Shown: piece by piece, positions 8,028-15,671 of the stretch | How positions within the stretch are numbered: position 1 is the first letter of the stretch | How the letters are laid out: each line of letters starts with the position of its first letter | Assembly (NCBI GenBank): GCA_964215915.1 | Contig: CAXPEB010000030.1 | Span: 42,383 to 106,382, forward strand | Reading direction: 5' to 3' | DNA length: 64,000 nt | Source of the DNA: UBA8524 sp964215915 | GTDB lineage: Bacteria > Bacteroidota > Bacteroidia > UBA8524 | Made by a program: the position numbers and the translations under genes | The notes under the pieces: generated by a model | Database searches by the model: none | What the model saw: only the letters and a program-made list of their open reading frames with translations | Told to the model about the DNA's origin: nothing

Positions 8028-9823
8028 AATGGTATCTCGATCATCACCGTCATTCCGTGCCCGGGAGTAGAGTCCAGGTTATAGGTGCCATTCAGCATAT
8101 TGACTCGGGTATCGATATTTCTCATGCCGATGCCTCCGGACTTTTCCAGTTCTTCCGTACGGAAACCCGTTCCGTTATCTTCATAGCTAAAATACAATAC
8201 TCCTCCCGAAACGCGGAGTTGCATATTCACCTCGGTGGCGCGTGCATGTTTGAGGGTATTGCCCAGTAATTCCTGTATGATGCGGTAAAGGGGCTCCCCG
8301 ATCTTGGCGTACAATGCGGGATCGGTGCGGTTATCGATAAAATGGATCTCCATTTCATTTACTTCCGTGATCGCATCGATAAGTTCCTGCACCGCCTTTT
8401 TTAACCCGAAGCGTTCCAGGGTGCCGCTACTCAGGTCGTGGGATATCCTGCGGACTTCTTCATAAGCTTTATCGATCATTCCGAGCATCCCGTGGTAGGT
8501 ATTACGAAATTGTACTTCGATTTCGCTGAGTCGTCCTTCGAAATGACTGAATTGCAGTTTGATGGTGGATAGAAGGCTTCCCAACCTGTCGTGCAGGTCG
8601 CGGGAGATACGCTGGCGTTCTTCATTCTGACCCTGCACCTGGGCATTCAGGCTGTTCAGCTCCTGTTTGCGGAGGAGGTCATCCACCTCCAGCGATTTCT
8701 CTCTGAGCCGGACGGCAGCCAATCTCTGCTTCTGCAGGCTTAGTCGGCGGTAAAGTACAAATACGGCCAGGATCAGCCCCAGGAGAATCAGCAAGCCTGC
8801 GATGAGCAGCTGACGTTGTTGCAATGCCTTTTTCTGTGCTTGTATTTCCCGGGTTTTGGCTTCACCGGCATACTTCTGTTCGGCATCGATCAAGGCCTCA
8901 ATGCCGGCCTGATTAAGCAGAGAGTCCTGGAGGCGTTTGGATATGTCCAGGTAATGATAGGCTTGAAACGTATCGCCCTGATCCAGCCAGAATTGCTGAA
9001 AGTCATCGGCTATTTCTGTGATCAGCACCGGGTCTTCCATCACCAAAGCCGAGTCAAATGCGCTGTTGAAATACAGGTTTGCCGAATTCCATTCCTTAAG
9101 TCCCTGGAGGCAAAGGGCTTGGTTATGGATGGACTGGACAACGCCGGTTCTTACTTTATTTGCCGAAAACAGCTGTTGAGCTTTGGCAAAACTCTGTAAG
9201 GCCTCTTTGTATTTTTTCTGTTCAAGCTCGATCAGACCCCGGAAATGAATGACGCTGCCATCGTCTTCTTTGTTAACGGCATCCATCGACTCCAATGCCT
9301 TTCCTATGCAGGTATGAGCTTGTTCCAGGCTGTCGAGTTCAAAATACAGCTGGGCAGAATTCTGGTAACCTACAATCAGCAATTGCCCGGAAAATTTTGC
9401 GTCCGCCCCCTCACTATCTTCAACCAGTTCCAGCATCTCGCGGTAAGTAGTCAGGGCCTTCGGTAACTGATGAAGGGCATAATAAACATAAGCTACGTTG
9501 TTGAGTGTGCTGGCCCGGCCAATTTTATTGCCCGTTATCTCCTGAAGCCTGGCAGCCTCAACAAGTTGGAAAATTGCACTGTCTAACTTCCCTCCCCGCG
9601 AATAAACCACTCCGAGTCTTCGGCGCGTATTGGCTTCGGTTTCCCGGTCTTTTTTGGTTTGGCAACGCCCGATCAATACATGCAATGCAGATTTGTACGC
9701 TTCCTGACCGAGCATCACCTTTTGGCTGTCCAGTCGGACCAACTCATGTTCCAGCGCCTTGTTTTGTCCATGACAAAAGGAGACGATTGAAACCAAACAA
9801 AGGAAAGCCGGGAGCTTATACAT
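8024..9823 (-). CDS. TPR-containing sensor histidine kinase (HisKA_3 type)
   Basis: A signal peptide (residues 1-19, ending CHG) is followed by a periplasmic region of tetratricopeptide repeats (about 45-320), one transmembrane helix (about 338-358), a coiled linker, and a HisKA_3 domain with H411 in RISRDLHDRLGS. A C-terminal HATPase domain carries DNGTGF and SGGIGMRNI motifs. This architecture is common in Bacteroidota, where the TPR part is a periplasmic sensor of unknown ligand. It is followed by its NarL regulator with a 4-base overlap, and preceded by an unknown gene with an 8-base overlap, so the three are one transcription unit. Confidence 0.95.
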   Translation of the reverse strand: MYKLPAFLCLVSIVSFCHGQNKALEHELVRLDSQKVMLGQEAYKSALHVLIGRCQTKKDRETEANTRRRLGVVYSRGGKLDSAIFQLVEAARLQEITGNKIGRASTLNNVAYVYYALHQLPKALTTYREMLELVEDSEGADAKFSGQLLIVGYQNSAQLYFELDSLEQAHTCIGKALESMDAVNKEDDGSVIHFRGLIELEQKKYKEALQSFAKAQQLFSANKVRTGVVQSIHNQALCLQGLKEWNSANLYFNSAFDSALVMEDPVLITEIADDFQQFWLDQGDTFQAYHYLDISKRLQDSLLNQAGIEALIDAEQKYAGEAKTREIQAQKKALQQRQLLIAGLLILLGLILAVFVLYRRLSLQKQRLAAVRLREKSLEVDDLLRKQELNSLNAQVQGQNEERQRISRDLHDRLGSLLSTIKLQFSHFEGRLSEIEVQFRNTYHGMLGMIDKAYEEVRRISHDLSSGTLERFGLKKAVQELIDAITEVNEMEIHFIDNRTDPALYAKIGEPLYRIIQELLGNTLKHARATEVNMQLRVSGGVLYFSYEDNGTGFRTEELEKSGGIGMRNIDTRVNMLNGTYNLDSTPGHGMTVMIEIPL

Positions 9824-10559
9824 CTATTTTTATCGTACCATGTTTGATATAATATTTTCCAGATTGGACTTCCGTATCACTAACCACAATAGCAATTTTC
9901 TTATTTAAAAAGCCGCTGAAAGCAGTTTTGGTAAAAGAAACCTCTAATGGGGCAGGAGTCGGAGTTGATTTGACACGAATCAGAAAATATGCATCATTTC
10001 CAGTTGAGTATATCTCGGTCGGGTCTCCTACAGGGCTAAAATCGAGCTTATAGTATGGACCTACTAACCCTGGCTGCAGGAACTTCAGGTAAAGCACTAA
10101 ATTGGATCCATCCCATTGCCATTTTAAGGTATCCAACACAAGCGCAATTGCAATACTCTCATTCACCTTACTTACATCTATCTCATCTTCTTTACGAGCC
10201 GGAGGATACGTTGTGTTATGTATGACCAATCCCCCTTTTTTATGCGTCTTACCATTTATTTTTACCTGGATCTGGTCATGCTCATCGGCTAAATAGTTAT
10301 CGTAATTTGCATCTGCCGTTCCCTCATAACCGATGCTTGCATCATAGCTGGCAAGGTTGACTACCAAAAGCCTGTTGGTGCGGTCATGCATGTAATTCTG
10401 ACTTACCGTTTGGGTCGGATACTGACTCGCTTCCGTGAGTTTGATGCTCAGGTCGAATTCGTCACGGCCCGGATTTCCATAGTCTCGGGAAGCTATCAAT
10501 TCACAAATCCGACTGCTTTGCACGGTCTCCGGCGATTTTTGTTGTTTTGAGTTTTTCAT
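9816..10559 (-). CDS. Uncharacterised protein at the head of a two-component operon
   Basis: 247 aa, no recognised family. No signal peptide or membrane helix is visible. The sequence is rich in beta-prone stretches and in Asp/Asn/Thr/Tyr, and the C-terminal half reads like a beta-sandwich. Base composition is clearly more AT-rich than the kinase and regulator genes downstream, which hints at a different origin. It overlaps the kinase start by 8 bases, so all three are probably made together. A TACATTTG box at 10575-10582 lies 15 bases upstream of the start. It could be an accessory component of the signalling pathway, but this rests on position alone. Confidence 0.82.
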   Translation of the reverse strand: MKNSKQQKSPETVQSSRICELIASRDYGNPGRDEFDLSIKLTEASQYPTQTVSQNYMHDRTNRLLVVNLASYDASIGYEGTADANYDNYLADEHDQIQVKINGKTHKKGGLVIHNTTYPPARKEDEIDVSKVNESIAIALVLDTLKWQWDGSNLVLYLKFLQPGLVGPYYKLDFSPVGDPTEIYSTGNDAYFLIRVKSTPTPAPLEVSFTKTAFSGFLNKKIAIVVSDTEVQSGKYYIKHGTIKIDV

Positions 10560-10574
10560 AGGTTACTTTTTTCT

Positions 10575-10582
10575 CAAATGTA
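10575..10582 (-). promoter_or_regulatory. -7 box (TACATTTG) for the 10559-7383 operon
   Basis: On the minus strand this is an exact TAnnTTTG match, 15 bases upstream of the first gene. A -33 TTG at standard spacing is not evident. Confidence 0.5.
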
Positions 10583-10663
10583 TCGGGATAATTATCCGGG
10601 AATCTACTTAACAATCAGTATTTTTCTCGTGCCGGGTTGGAATTCTCTTTCATACAGAAGCCC

Positions 10664-10671
10664 TAACTTCG
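10664..10671 (+). promoter_or_regulatory. -7 box (TAACTTCG) for flavin reductase gene
   Basis: A TAnnTTYG-type box ending 4 bases before the ATG at 10676; a TTG at 10637 lies 24 bases upstream of it. The implied transcript would be leaderless or nearly so. Confidence 0.45.
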
Positions 10672-10675
10672 CGGT

Positions 10676-11569
10676 ATGCTTAGCATTGTTCCCGGCGAAG
10701 TTTCCACACCGAAACTTCATGCATACATGCTCGGAGCCATTGCCCCGAGGCCCATTTGTTTCGCTTCCACCGTTGACAAAGACGGCAACCGCAACTTAAG
10801 TCCCTACAGCTTTTTCAATGCCTTCGGAAGCAACCCCACCACGCTGATCTTTTCCCCGGCCAGGCGGGTGCGCGACAACACCATCAAACATACCCTGGAG
10901 AATGTCTATGAAACCATGGAGGTGTGTATCAATGTGGTAACCTATGACATGGTTTGGCAGGCTTCCCTGTCGAGTACGGAATATGAAAAGGGGGTGGATG
11001 AGTTTGTCAAAGCTGGCTTTACCCCGCTGGAATCCGACCTGATTCGTCCGGCCCGGGTGGCCGAATCTCCGGTACAGATCGAATGCCGTGTTCGGGAGGT
11101 GATTGAAACCGGAACGGAAGGAGGAGCGGGCAACCTGATTGTCTGTGAAATCCTGAAAATGCATATCAGCGAATCGGTACTGGATGCCGATCAGCGTATT
11201 GACCAAAATAAGATCCGACTGGTAGGCCGCTTGGGTGCCGACTGGTATTGCAAGGCTTTTGATGAGGCCCTGTTTGAGATTGAAAAACCGATCCGTAATA
11301 AAGGGATCGGGATTGACAGGCTGCCGGAATCCGTACGGAACAGCACGGTACTTACCGGGAACAACCTGGGTCAGCTGGGGAATGTGGAATCCCTCCCGGA
11401 TTCGGTCACCTTGCAGGAATTTGCCGACTCTTCCGAAGATATCCGGAACCTTCGTACCCGTTTCGGTCATCATGAGGAATCCTTTGAGTACGAAAAACAT
11501 TGTCTGGCACAACGCTATCTTAGTCAGGGAGATGTGGAAACAGCCTGGAATATCCTGCTGGCCCCGTAA
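10676..11569 (+). CDS. Flavin reductase family protein (FMN-binding split barrel)
   Basis: 297 aa. The N-terminal half carries the flavin-reductase-like domain pattern: GAIAPRPICFASTVDKDGN, LSPYSFFNAFGSNPTTLIFSP, and a later AGFTPLESDLIRPARVAESPVQIECRV segment. Members bind FMN and reduce flavins or act as small oxidoreductases; the substrate here is unknown. The C-terminal ~100 residues are an extension common in Bacteroidota members. The gene stands alone on its strand, and a hairpin at 11579 separates it from the convergent barrel gene. Confidence 0.9.
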   Translation: MLSIVPGEVSTPKLHAYMLGAIAPRPICFASTVDKDGNRNLSPYSFFNAFGSNPTTLIFSPARRVRDNTIKHTLENVYETMEVCINVVTYDMVWQASLSSTEYEKGVDEFVKAGFTPLESDLIRPARVAESPVQIECRVREVIETGTEGGAGNLIVCEILKMHISESVLDADQRIDQNKIRLVGRLGADWYCKAFDEALFEIEKPIRNKGIGIDRLPESVRNSTVLTGNNLGQLGNVESLPDSVTLQEFADSSEDIRNLRTRFGHHEESFEYEKHCLAQRYLSQGDVETAWNILLAP

Positions 11570-11578
11570 AATAAAAAA

Positions 11579-11601
11579 AGTGCCTCCGCAAGGGAGGCAC
11601 T
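11579..11601. terminator. Bidirectional intrinsic terminator
   Basis: Stem AGTGCCTCC / GGGAGGCACT with a short loop. The A-run on its left makes a strong T-tract for the minus-strand barrel gene ending at 11646; for the plus-strand flavin reductase the T-run is weak. Confidence 0.75.
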
Positions 11602-11645
11602 CCTGTTTACACGCAAGTATGTAGGATGAAAAGAACTAGCGATTT

Positions 11646-12500
11646 CTATCCTCCGAAGGAAATCCCGATGGTATAGGGATAAAGCTCCGGACGGGTTGCC
11701 GAATTCTGGAACATCTCCGTCATGGCATAGCTTGCAAAGACGGTGAAGTTGCCGTAACCCAGCCTGGCCTGAGCGTTCAACCGGAATGGGTTCAGGTCGT
11801 AATCGCTCTTGGTATTGGTTTTCACTTTGGTATTATCGGTAGTGAATTTTTCTTTGGTATAGGAAGCAAACCGTACTCCCCCAACCACACCCAATGCAAG
11901 GTGAAGTCCTTTTTTATCCGGTTTGCTGAAGTCAAAGCCAAGCATAAGTGGCATTGTGGCATAGAACGTTTTCAGGCGGTTGGTGATGTAATCTTTAGTG
12001 GCATAAGCACCCGTACTATCCGGTTGTGAGAAAGGGTTGTAATCCGCTTTGAAACGGTAGTTGTTGTAATCGATTCCCAATCCGGTTACGAGAACCACAT
12101 TATTGCGGTAGAGCGGAATTCCCAACTCGTAGAGGTTAAACCCGAAGTAGGTGGATTTTCCAAGGTCTGTCTCAAACCGCTCAAAACCGGTGGGCATCGC
12201 GGTTCCCATATCTTTGTTCAGGTATCCGTTAAACCCGAAATCAATACCCGACCAGAAATCTCTGGGTTCGTCTTTTTTGGGTTTATGCTCTTTTTGTTTG
12301 GTGGAGTCTTCGTTGGGATAGAACCGCAATTCGATCTTTCCACTTGAAGAAGGGAAGGTGATGACTTCTACATCATCCTTTTTGGTACTGTCCGGACCGT
12401 TTTCTTTATCGTCTTCTTTATCTTGTGCCATCAGGCCCAGGGACGTAAGGGTCAGTCCGAGAAACAACATGCTGCGTAGTGTGATAGGCATAGTTTTCAT
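11646..12500 (-). CDS. Outer-membrane beta-barrel protein, PorT-like
   Basis: 284 aa with a signal peptide ending LGLMAQ, then an acidic and Lys-rich disordered stretch (about 26-80). The remaining ~200 residues show alternating hydrophobic/aromatic strands ending in an aromatic-poor YTIGISFGG terminus, consistent with an 8-stranded outer-membrane barrel of the porT/OmpA-like class. It lies 65 bases downstream of the sigma factor/membrane protein pair and on the same strand, so it may share their transcript. Function is not specific. Confidence 0.78.
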   Translation of the reverse strand: MKTMPITLRSMLFLGLTLTSLGLMAQDKEDDKENGPDSTKKDDVEVITFPSSSGKIELRFYPNEDSTKQKEHKPKKDEPRDFWSGIDFGFNGYLNKDMGTAMPTGFERFETDLGKSTYFGFNLYELGIPLYRNNVVLVTGLGIDYNNYRFKADYNPFSQPDSTGAYATKDYITNRLKTFYATMPLMLGFDFSKPDKKGLHLALGVVGGVRFASYTKEKFTTDNTKVKTNTKSDYDLNPFRLNAQARLGYGNFTVFASYAMTEMFQNSATRPELYPYTIGISFGG

Positions 12501-12565
12501 GACTTATTCGCTTTTGGAGGTAGGACGTGGAGTCCGGGATTTAGTTACAGCAAAAAGAATTTTTT

Positions 12566-13585
12566 TTACTGTCTTGCGGTACGGCGGTTGAATTCCAGCC
12601 CACCGATACGGATCAGGTTTCCGTTTCGGTCTTCGGAATAACCAATTACCGGGGCCACTTTGGCCAGAACCAGGTTCAGGGCATCTTTGGGGATCTCGTT
12701 TTCAGGGATCACAATCTCTTCGGCACCGGCTCTTTTGCGCACCTTTTTATAGGCCCACTGCCAGATACTCTGTGAGTTTGTTTCTGCCATAGCCGTTGGT
12801 TCGGCCTCGGGCAGGGTGATAGTATACTTTTCTTCCAGAGCAGGAGTGGCTTCCCAGGTAGATTCGGGGCGGTCAATGCCGGATGGCGTTTCCGTGGGGA
12901 TGGTCAACGTTGCCATACGGGGTTTAGGCGTATGAACAAACTGTTCTTCGTTTTGTCCGGGCCGTGAAAGAACCCCGGCATAAGGATCGCTTGATGCATT
13001 TTCCGCCGGGAGCCCGCTATTTTTATCTTTACCGGCATCGATAAGCACCGGATCCAGAGTATAAACGGGCACTTCTTCCTGTGGTAAACCGGAAATTACC
13101 GGCTTTTCAACCGGGGCGGAAGACCGGAACACAAGGAAAGCCAGCAACAGGGCAGCAGCCACTCCGGCAGACCATCTCAGGTACAACCCGATAACCGGTT
13201 GTTTTTTAAGATGCGATTTCCCTTTGTATCGGATGGATGTATCGGCTTCCAGCCGGGTAAGCGCATACAGCGCTTTGTCTTTTTCCAGTCGGGGATAATC
13301 CTGTACGAGTTTATTCAGTTTTTGCCGTTGCCCCGGATTCAGGTCCCCTTCCATATCGGCAATCAGCAATTCGTCGGCATTATCAATATGGATGGGGATC
13401 TCCTTTTTTAAGCCTGCTTTAAAGCTGTCTGACAGGGTGCTGTAAAAACGGTCGTCAAGTTCTTCGCCTTCCAGGATACCGGGATGCGCGTCCAGGAACT
13501 CCACAAAAGCAAGTTCCATGGCTTCGTCGAGCCTTCCGGCTACGAAGTCATCAAGGAAAATATGGTAATTGCTTTCGTTAATCAT
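12566..13585 (-). CDS. Single-pass membrane protein paired with ECF sigma factor (putative anti-sigma)
   Basis: 339 aa. The N-terminal cytoplasmic part (about 1-130) is acidic and helical; one transmembrane helix follows (about 132-150, SAGVAAALLLAFLVF), then a long low-complexity Pro/Ser/Thr/Glu-rich periplasmic region. Its start overlaps the sigma factor stop by 4 bases. Topology and position fit an anti-sigma factor that holds the upstream sigma factor, although no classic zinc-binding (ZAS) cysteine motif or FecR domain is visible. The function is inferred from context. Confidence 0.75.
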   Translation of the reverse strand: MINESNYHIFLDDFVAGRLDEAMELAFVEFLDAHPGILEGEELDDRFYSTLSDSFKAGLKKEIPIHIDNADELLIADMEGDLNPGQRQKLNKLVQDYPRLEKDKALYALTRLEADTSIRYKGKSHLKKQPVIGLYLRWSAGVAAALLLAFLVFRSSAPVEKPVISGLPQEEVPVYTLDPVLIDAGKDKNSGLPAENASSDPYAGVLSRPGQNEEQFVHTPKPRMATLTIPTETPSGIDRPESTWEATPALEEKYTITLPEAEPTAMAETNSQSIWQWAYKKVRKRAGAEEIVIPENEIPKDALNLVLAKVAPVIGYSEDRNGNLIRIGGLEFNRRTARQ

Positions 13586-14070
13586 CCGAGTACGGCCTTT
13601 AATGAGCCCAGGTAGTTTTTCATGGCCATCCGGGCCCGGTAAATATATACTTTAACCTGAGAATCACTCAGGTCGCAGATCTTTCCGATCTCTGCGTAAT
13701 CATACCCCTCATAATCTCTGAGCAGCAGAACGGTTCGCTGAACCTCAGGTAATTTATCAAGGGCTTTGTTGATCACGGGTCTTAGTCCCGTATAATGGTT
13801 CGGTTCGTAATGGTGTTTTTCTTCCAGATCTTCTTCTTCTCCACGGAATTTTTCTCTCCGCCAGAAATCGACCATGGCATTATACGCTGAGGTAAAGAGG
13901 TAGGACCGTGCTTTTTCAAATACGATACCTTCCTTTTTGATCCATAGCTTCTCGAAACAATCCTGCACGATATCCCGGGCATGATCCTCGTCTTTCAGGC
14001 TTTTCAGCGCAAAACGATAGACTCTGTCCGAGAATTGATCCACACACTGATTGTATTCGCTTACGGTCAC
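13582..14070 (-). CDS. ECF-type RNA polymerase sigma factor
   Basis: 162 aa with sigma-70 region 2 (RVYRFALKSLKDEDHARDIV, then FEKLW) and region 4 (LPEVQRTVLLLRDYEGYDYAEIG then SQVKVYIYRARMAM). The start is a GTG at 14070, directly after an in-frame TGA; no in-frame ATG exists upstream. It is followed with a 4-base overlap by a membrane protein that probably controls it. The regulon is unknown; the barrel gene at 11646 could be a member or a co-transcribed product. Confidence 0.92.
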   Translation of the reverse strand: MTVSEYNQCVDQFSDRVYRFALKSLKDEDHARDIVQDCFEKLWIKKEGIVFEKARSYLFTSAYNAMVDFWRREKFRGEEEDLEEKHHYEPNHYTGLRPVINKALDKLPEVQRTVLLLRDYEGYDYAEIGKICDLSDSQVKVYIYRARMAMKNYLGSLKAVLG

Positions 14071-14155
14071 TCAGGTAGCTTTTATATCTGCCAGACGCAC
14101 GATTCTTCCGAAAGTTACAGTCTTCCTGAAATTTTTTCACCTTTTCGGAATACGG

Positions 14156-14163
14156 TACTTTTG
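14156..14163 (+). promoter_or_regulatory. -7 box (TACTTTTG) for NADPH-FMN reductase gene
   Basis: Exact TAnnTTTG, ending 7 bases before the ATG at 14171, predicting a transcript with almost no leader. Confidence 0.6.
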
Positions 14164-14170
14164 CAGCTCC

Positions 14171-14761
14171 ATGAAACACACCATTCTATCCGGTTCTTCC
14201 CGGAAAAACAGCACCTCCCTGAAAGTAGCGCGGGCTATCGAACGTACCCTACGGGAACAGGGAGAGCGCGATATTGAGCTGGTGGATTTTGAAGACTACG
14301 ACATCCCCTTTTTCCATACTCCTCTTGATAGCCAATCACTCAGCCCTTTTCAGACCCGGCTCAGTGAAGCCATGAAAAGCGCAGACTCCATCATCTTTGT
14401 CACACCGGAATACAACTGGTTTCCTTCTGCCGAAATGATCCACCTGGTACACAGGCTAGCCGATACCCCGTTCAAAGGTTTATGGGACCATAAGGTTTTC
14501 TCCTTCGTCGGGGTTTCCACCGGTCGCGGGGGACGTATGCCTACCGTTCAGCTTGGTTATGTGATCGATAAGATCATCAATGTATTCGGGTTTGAATCCC
14601 TCACCAACCCGAAGAGTTTTGAGGTACAGTTTGCCAACCAGGTTCTGGGAAAGTTGGGTGAATCATTGGGTAATGCCGAATTCGACAAGGGCCTGAATAC
14701 CTTCGTACGCTACCATTGCCGTTTGGGGCTACGCTGGAAGGCTTCCGGGTCTGAAGACTAA
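14171..14761 (+). CDS. NADPH-dependent FMN reductase family protein
   Basis: 196 aa flavodoxin-like protein. The start at 14171 is chosen because it opens directly into the FMN phosphate-binding loop (SGSSRKNSTS) and lies just behind a -7 box; the longer upstream frame is unlikely. The PEYNWFPSAEMIHLVHRL segment matches the flavin-contacting loop of the family, where PEYN is the signature. Probably a cytoplasmic quinone, azo or metal reductase; substrate unknown. Its stop codon shares bases with the convergent gene. Confidence 0.9.
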   Translation: MKHTILSGSSRKNSTSLKVARAIERTLREQGERDIELVDFEDYDIPFFHTPLDSQSLSPFQTRLSEAMKSADSIIFVTPEYNWFPSAEMIHLVHRLADTPFKGLWDHKVFSFVGVSTGRGGRMPTVQLGYVIDKIINVFGFESLTNPKSFEVQFANQVLGKLGESLGNAEFDKGLNTFVRYHCRLGLRWKASGSED

Positions 14762-15651
14762 TTATCGCCCTCTTTCTTTTTCTCCTGCTCCTTCTCCTCT
14801 GCTTCTTTTTTCTTCCGCTCTTCTTCTAAGCGCTTTTTTTCTTCCTCGCGTTCACGCGCTTTGCGTTCCTTTTCTTCTTCACGCTTTTTGCGTGCTTCTT
14901 CTCTGGCCTTCTCCTTGGCTTTCTTTGCCTCCTCCCGTTTTTTACGAGCCTCTTCCTTCGCTTTCTCTTTTGCTTTCTTCTCTTCCTCCCGCTTCAGGCG
15001 CTCGGCTTCTTTCTCTTTTTCCTTAGCTTCCTTTTCTTTCGCTCTCTTTTCGGCTTCCTCAGCCTTCTTTTTCTCCTCTTCCGCTTTCAAACGGGCTTTC
15101 TCCCGCTCTTCCGCTCTTTTATCCCTTTCCCGGTCGATCTTGTCGTAATTCGGTTCCTCGGGGTCCAGATTCTGCCCTAGTTCCATCCGTAAGCCTTCCC
15201 CATAAAACCACTTGTTGTTCAGTTCTATGATCACAAAGTGCAGCGCGTAACCCTGGTCGCGGTAACGGCAATCCAGTTTGACATAGGCAAAATGATACCC
15301 TTCCGTGTTCTGCTGTACGGTGTAATGCCGCTCTATGATTTCCAGCCGGCCCAGGTTCAGGTCATTGGACTTGGCCCATTTTTTCAACGACTTCATGTCG
15401 CGCTTGGTCTGAAATTCCAGCTCCTTTTGCCTCAGCCCGACCTGGTAATTGAGCATATCCATATCACTTGAATCATAAACCGTTTTGAGGTCGGCATATT
15501 GCGGACACAAATCCTGAAGCATTCTGTGGCTTTCCTCCTGAACGGCATGCAGCACGGAGTCACACAGGTAATCCAGGTCCTGTGCCCGGGAGGAAGAAAA
15601 TACCAGAAGGCCAAAAAAACCAAGAAGCAGATATTTGCAGTTCCGTATCAA
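14758..15651 (-). CDS. Secreted protein with long Lys/Glu-rich charged helix
   Basis: 297 aa. A signal peptide (about 1-23, ending SSSRA) is followed by a ~140-residue globular part with no family I recognise, then ~130 residues made almost only of Lys, Glu, Ala and Arg (repeats of the KAKEKAREEARKK kind), predicted to form one long charged alpha-helix or coiled coil. Such helices span distances or bind polyanions in other proteins; the role here is unknown. The DNA of the charged part is strongly strand-biased (CTT/TTC rich on the plus strand). The stop overlaps the preceding convergent gene by 4 bases. Confidence 0.8.
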   Translation of the reverse strand: MIRNCKYLLLGFFGLLVFSSSRAQDLDYLCDSVLHAVQEESHRMLQDLCPQYADLKTVYDSSDMDMLNYQVGLRQKELEFQTKRDMKSLKKWAKSNDLNLGRLEIIERHYTVQQNTEGYHFAYVKLDCRYRDQGYALHFVIIELNNKWFYGEGLRMELGQNLDPEEPNYDKIDRERDKRAEEREKARLKAEEEKKKAEEAEKRAKEKEAKEKEKEAERLKREEEKKAKEKAKEEARKKREEAKKAKEKAREEARKKREEEKERKAREREEEKKRLEEERKKKEAEEKEQEKKKEGDN

Positions 15652-15671
15652 GTGCAGTAAAATTAAGTCTC

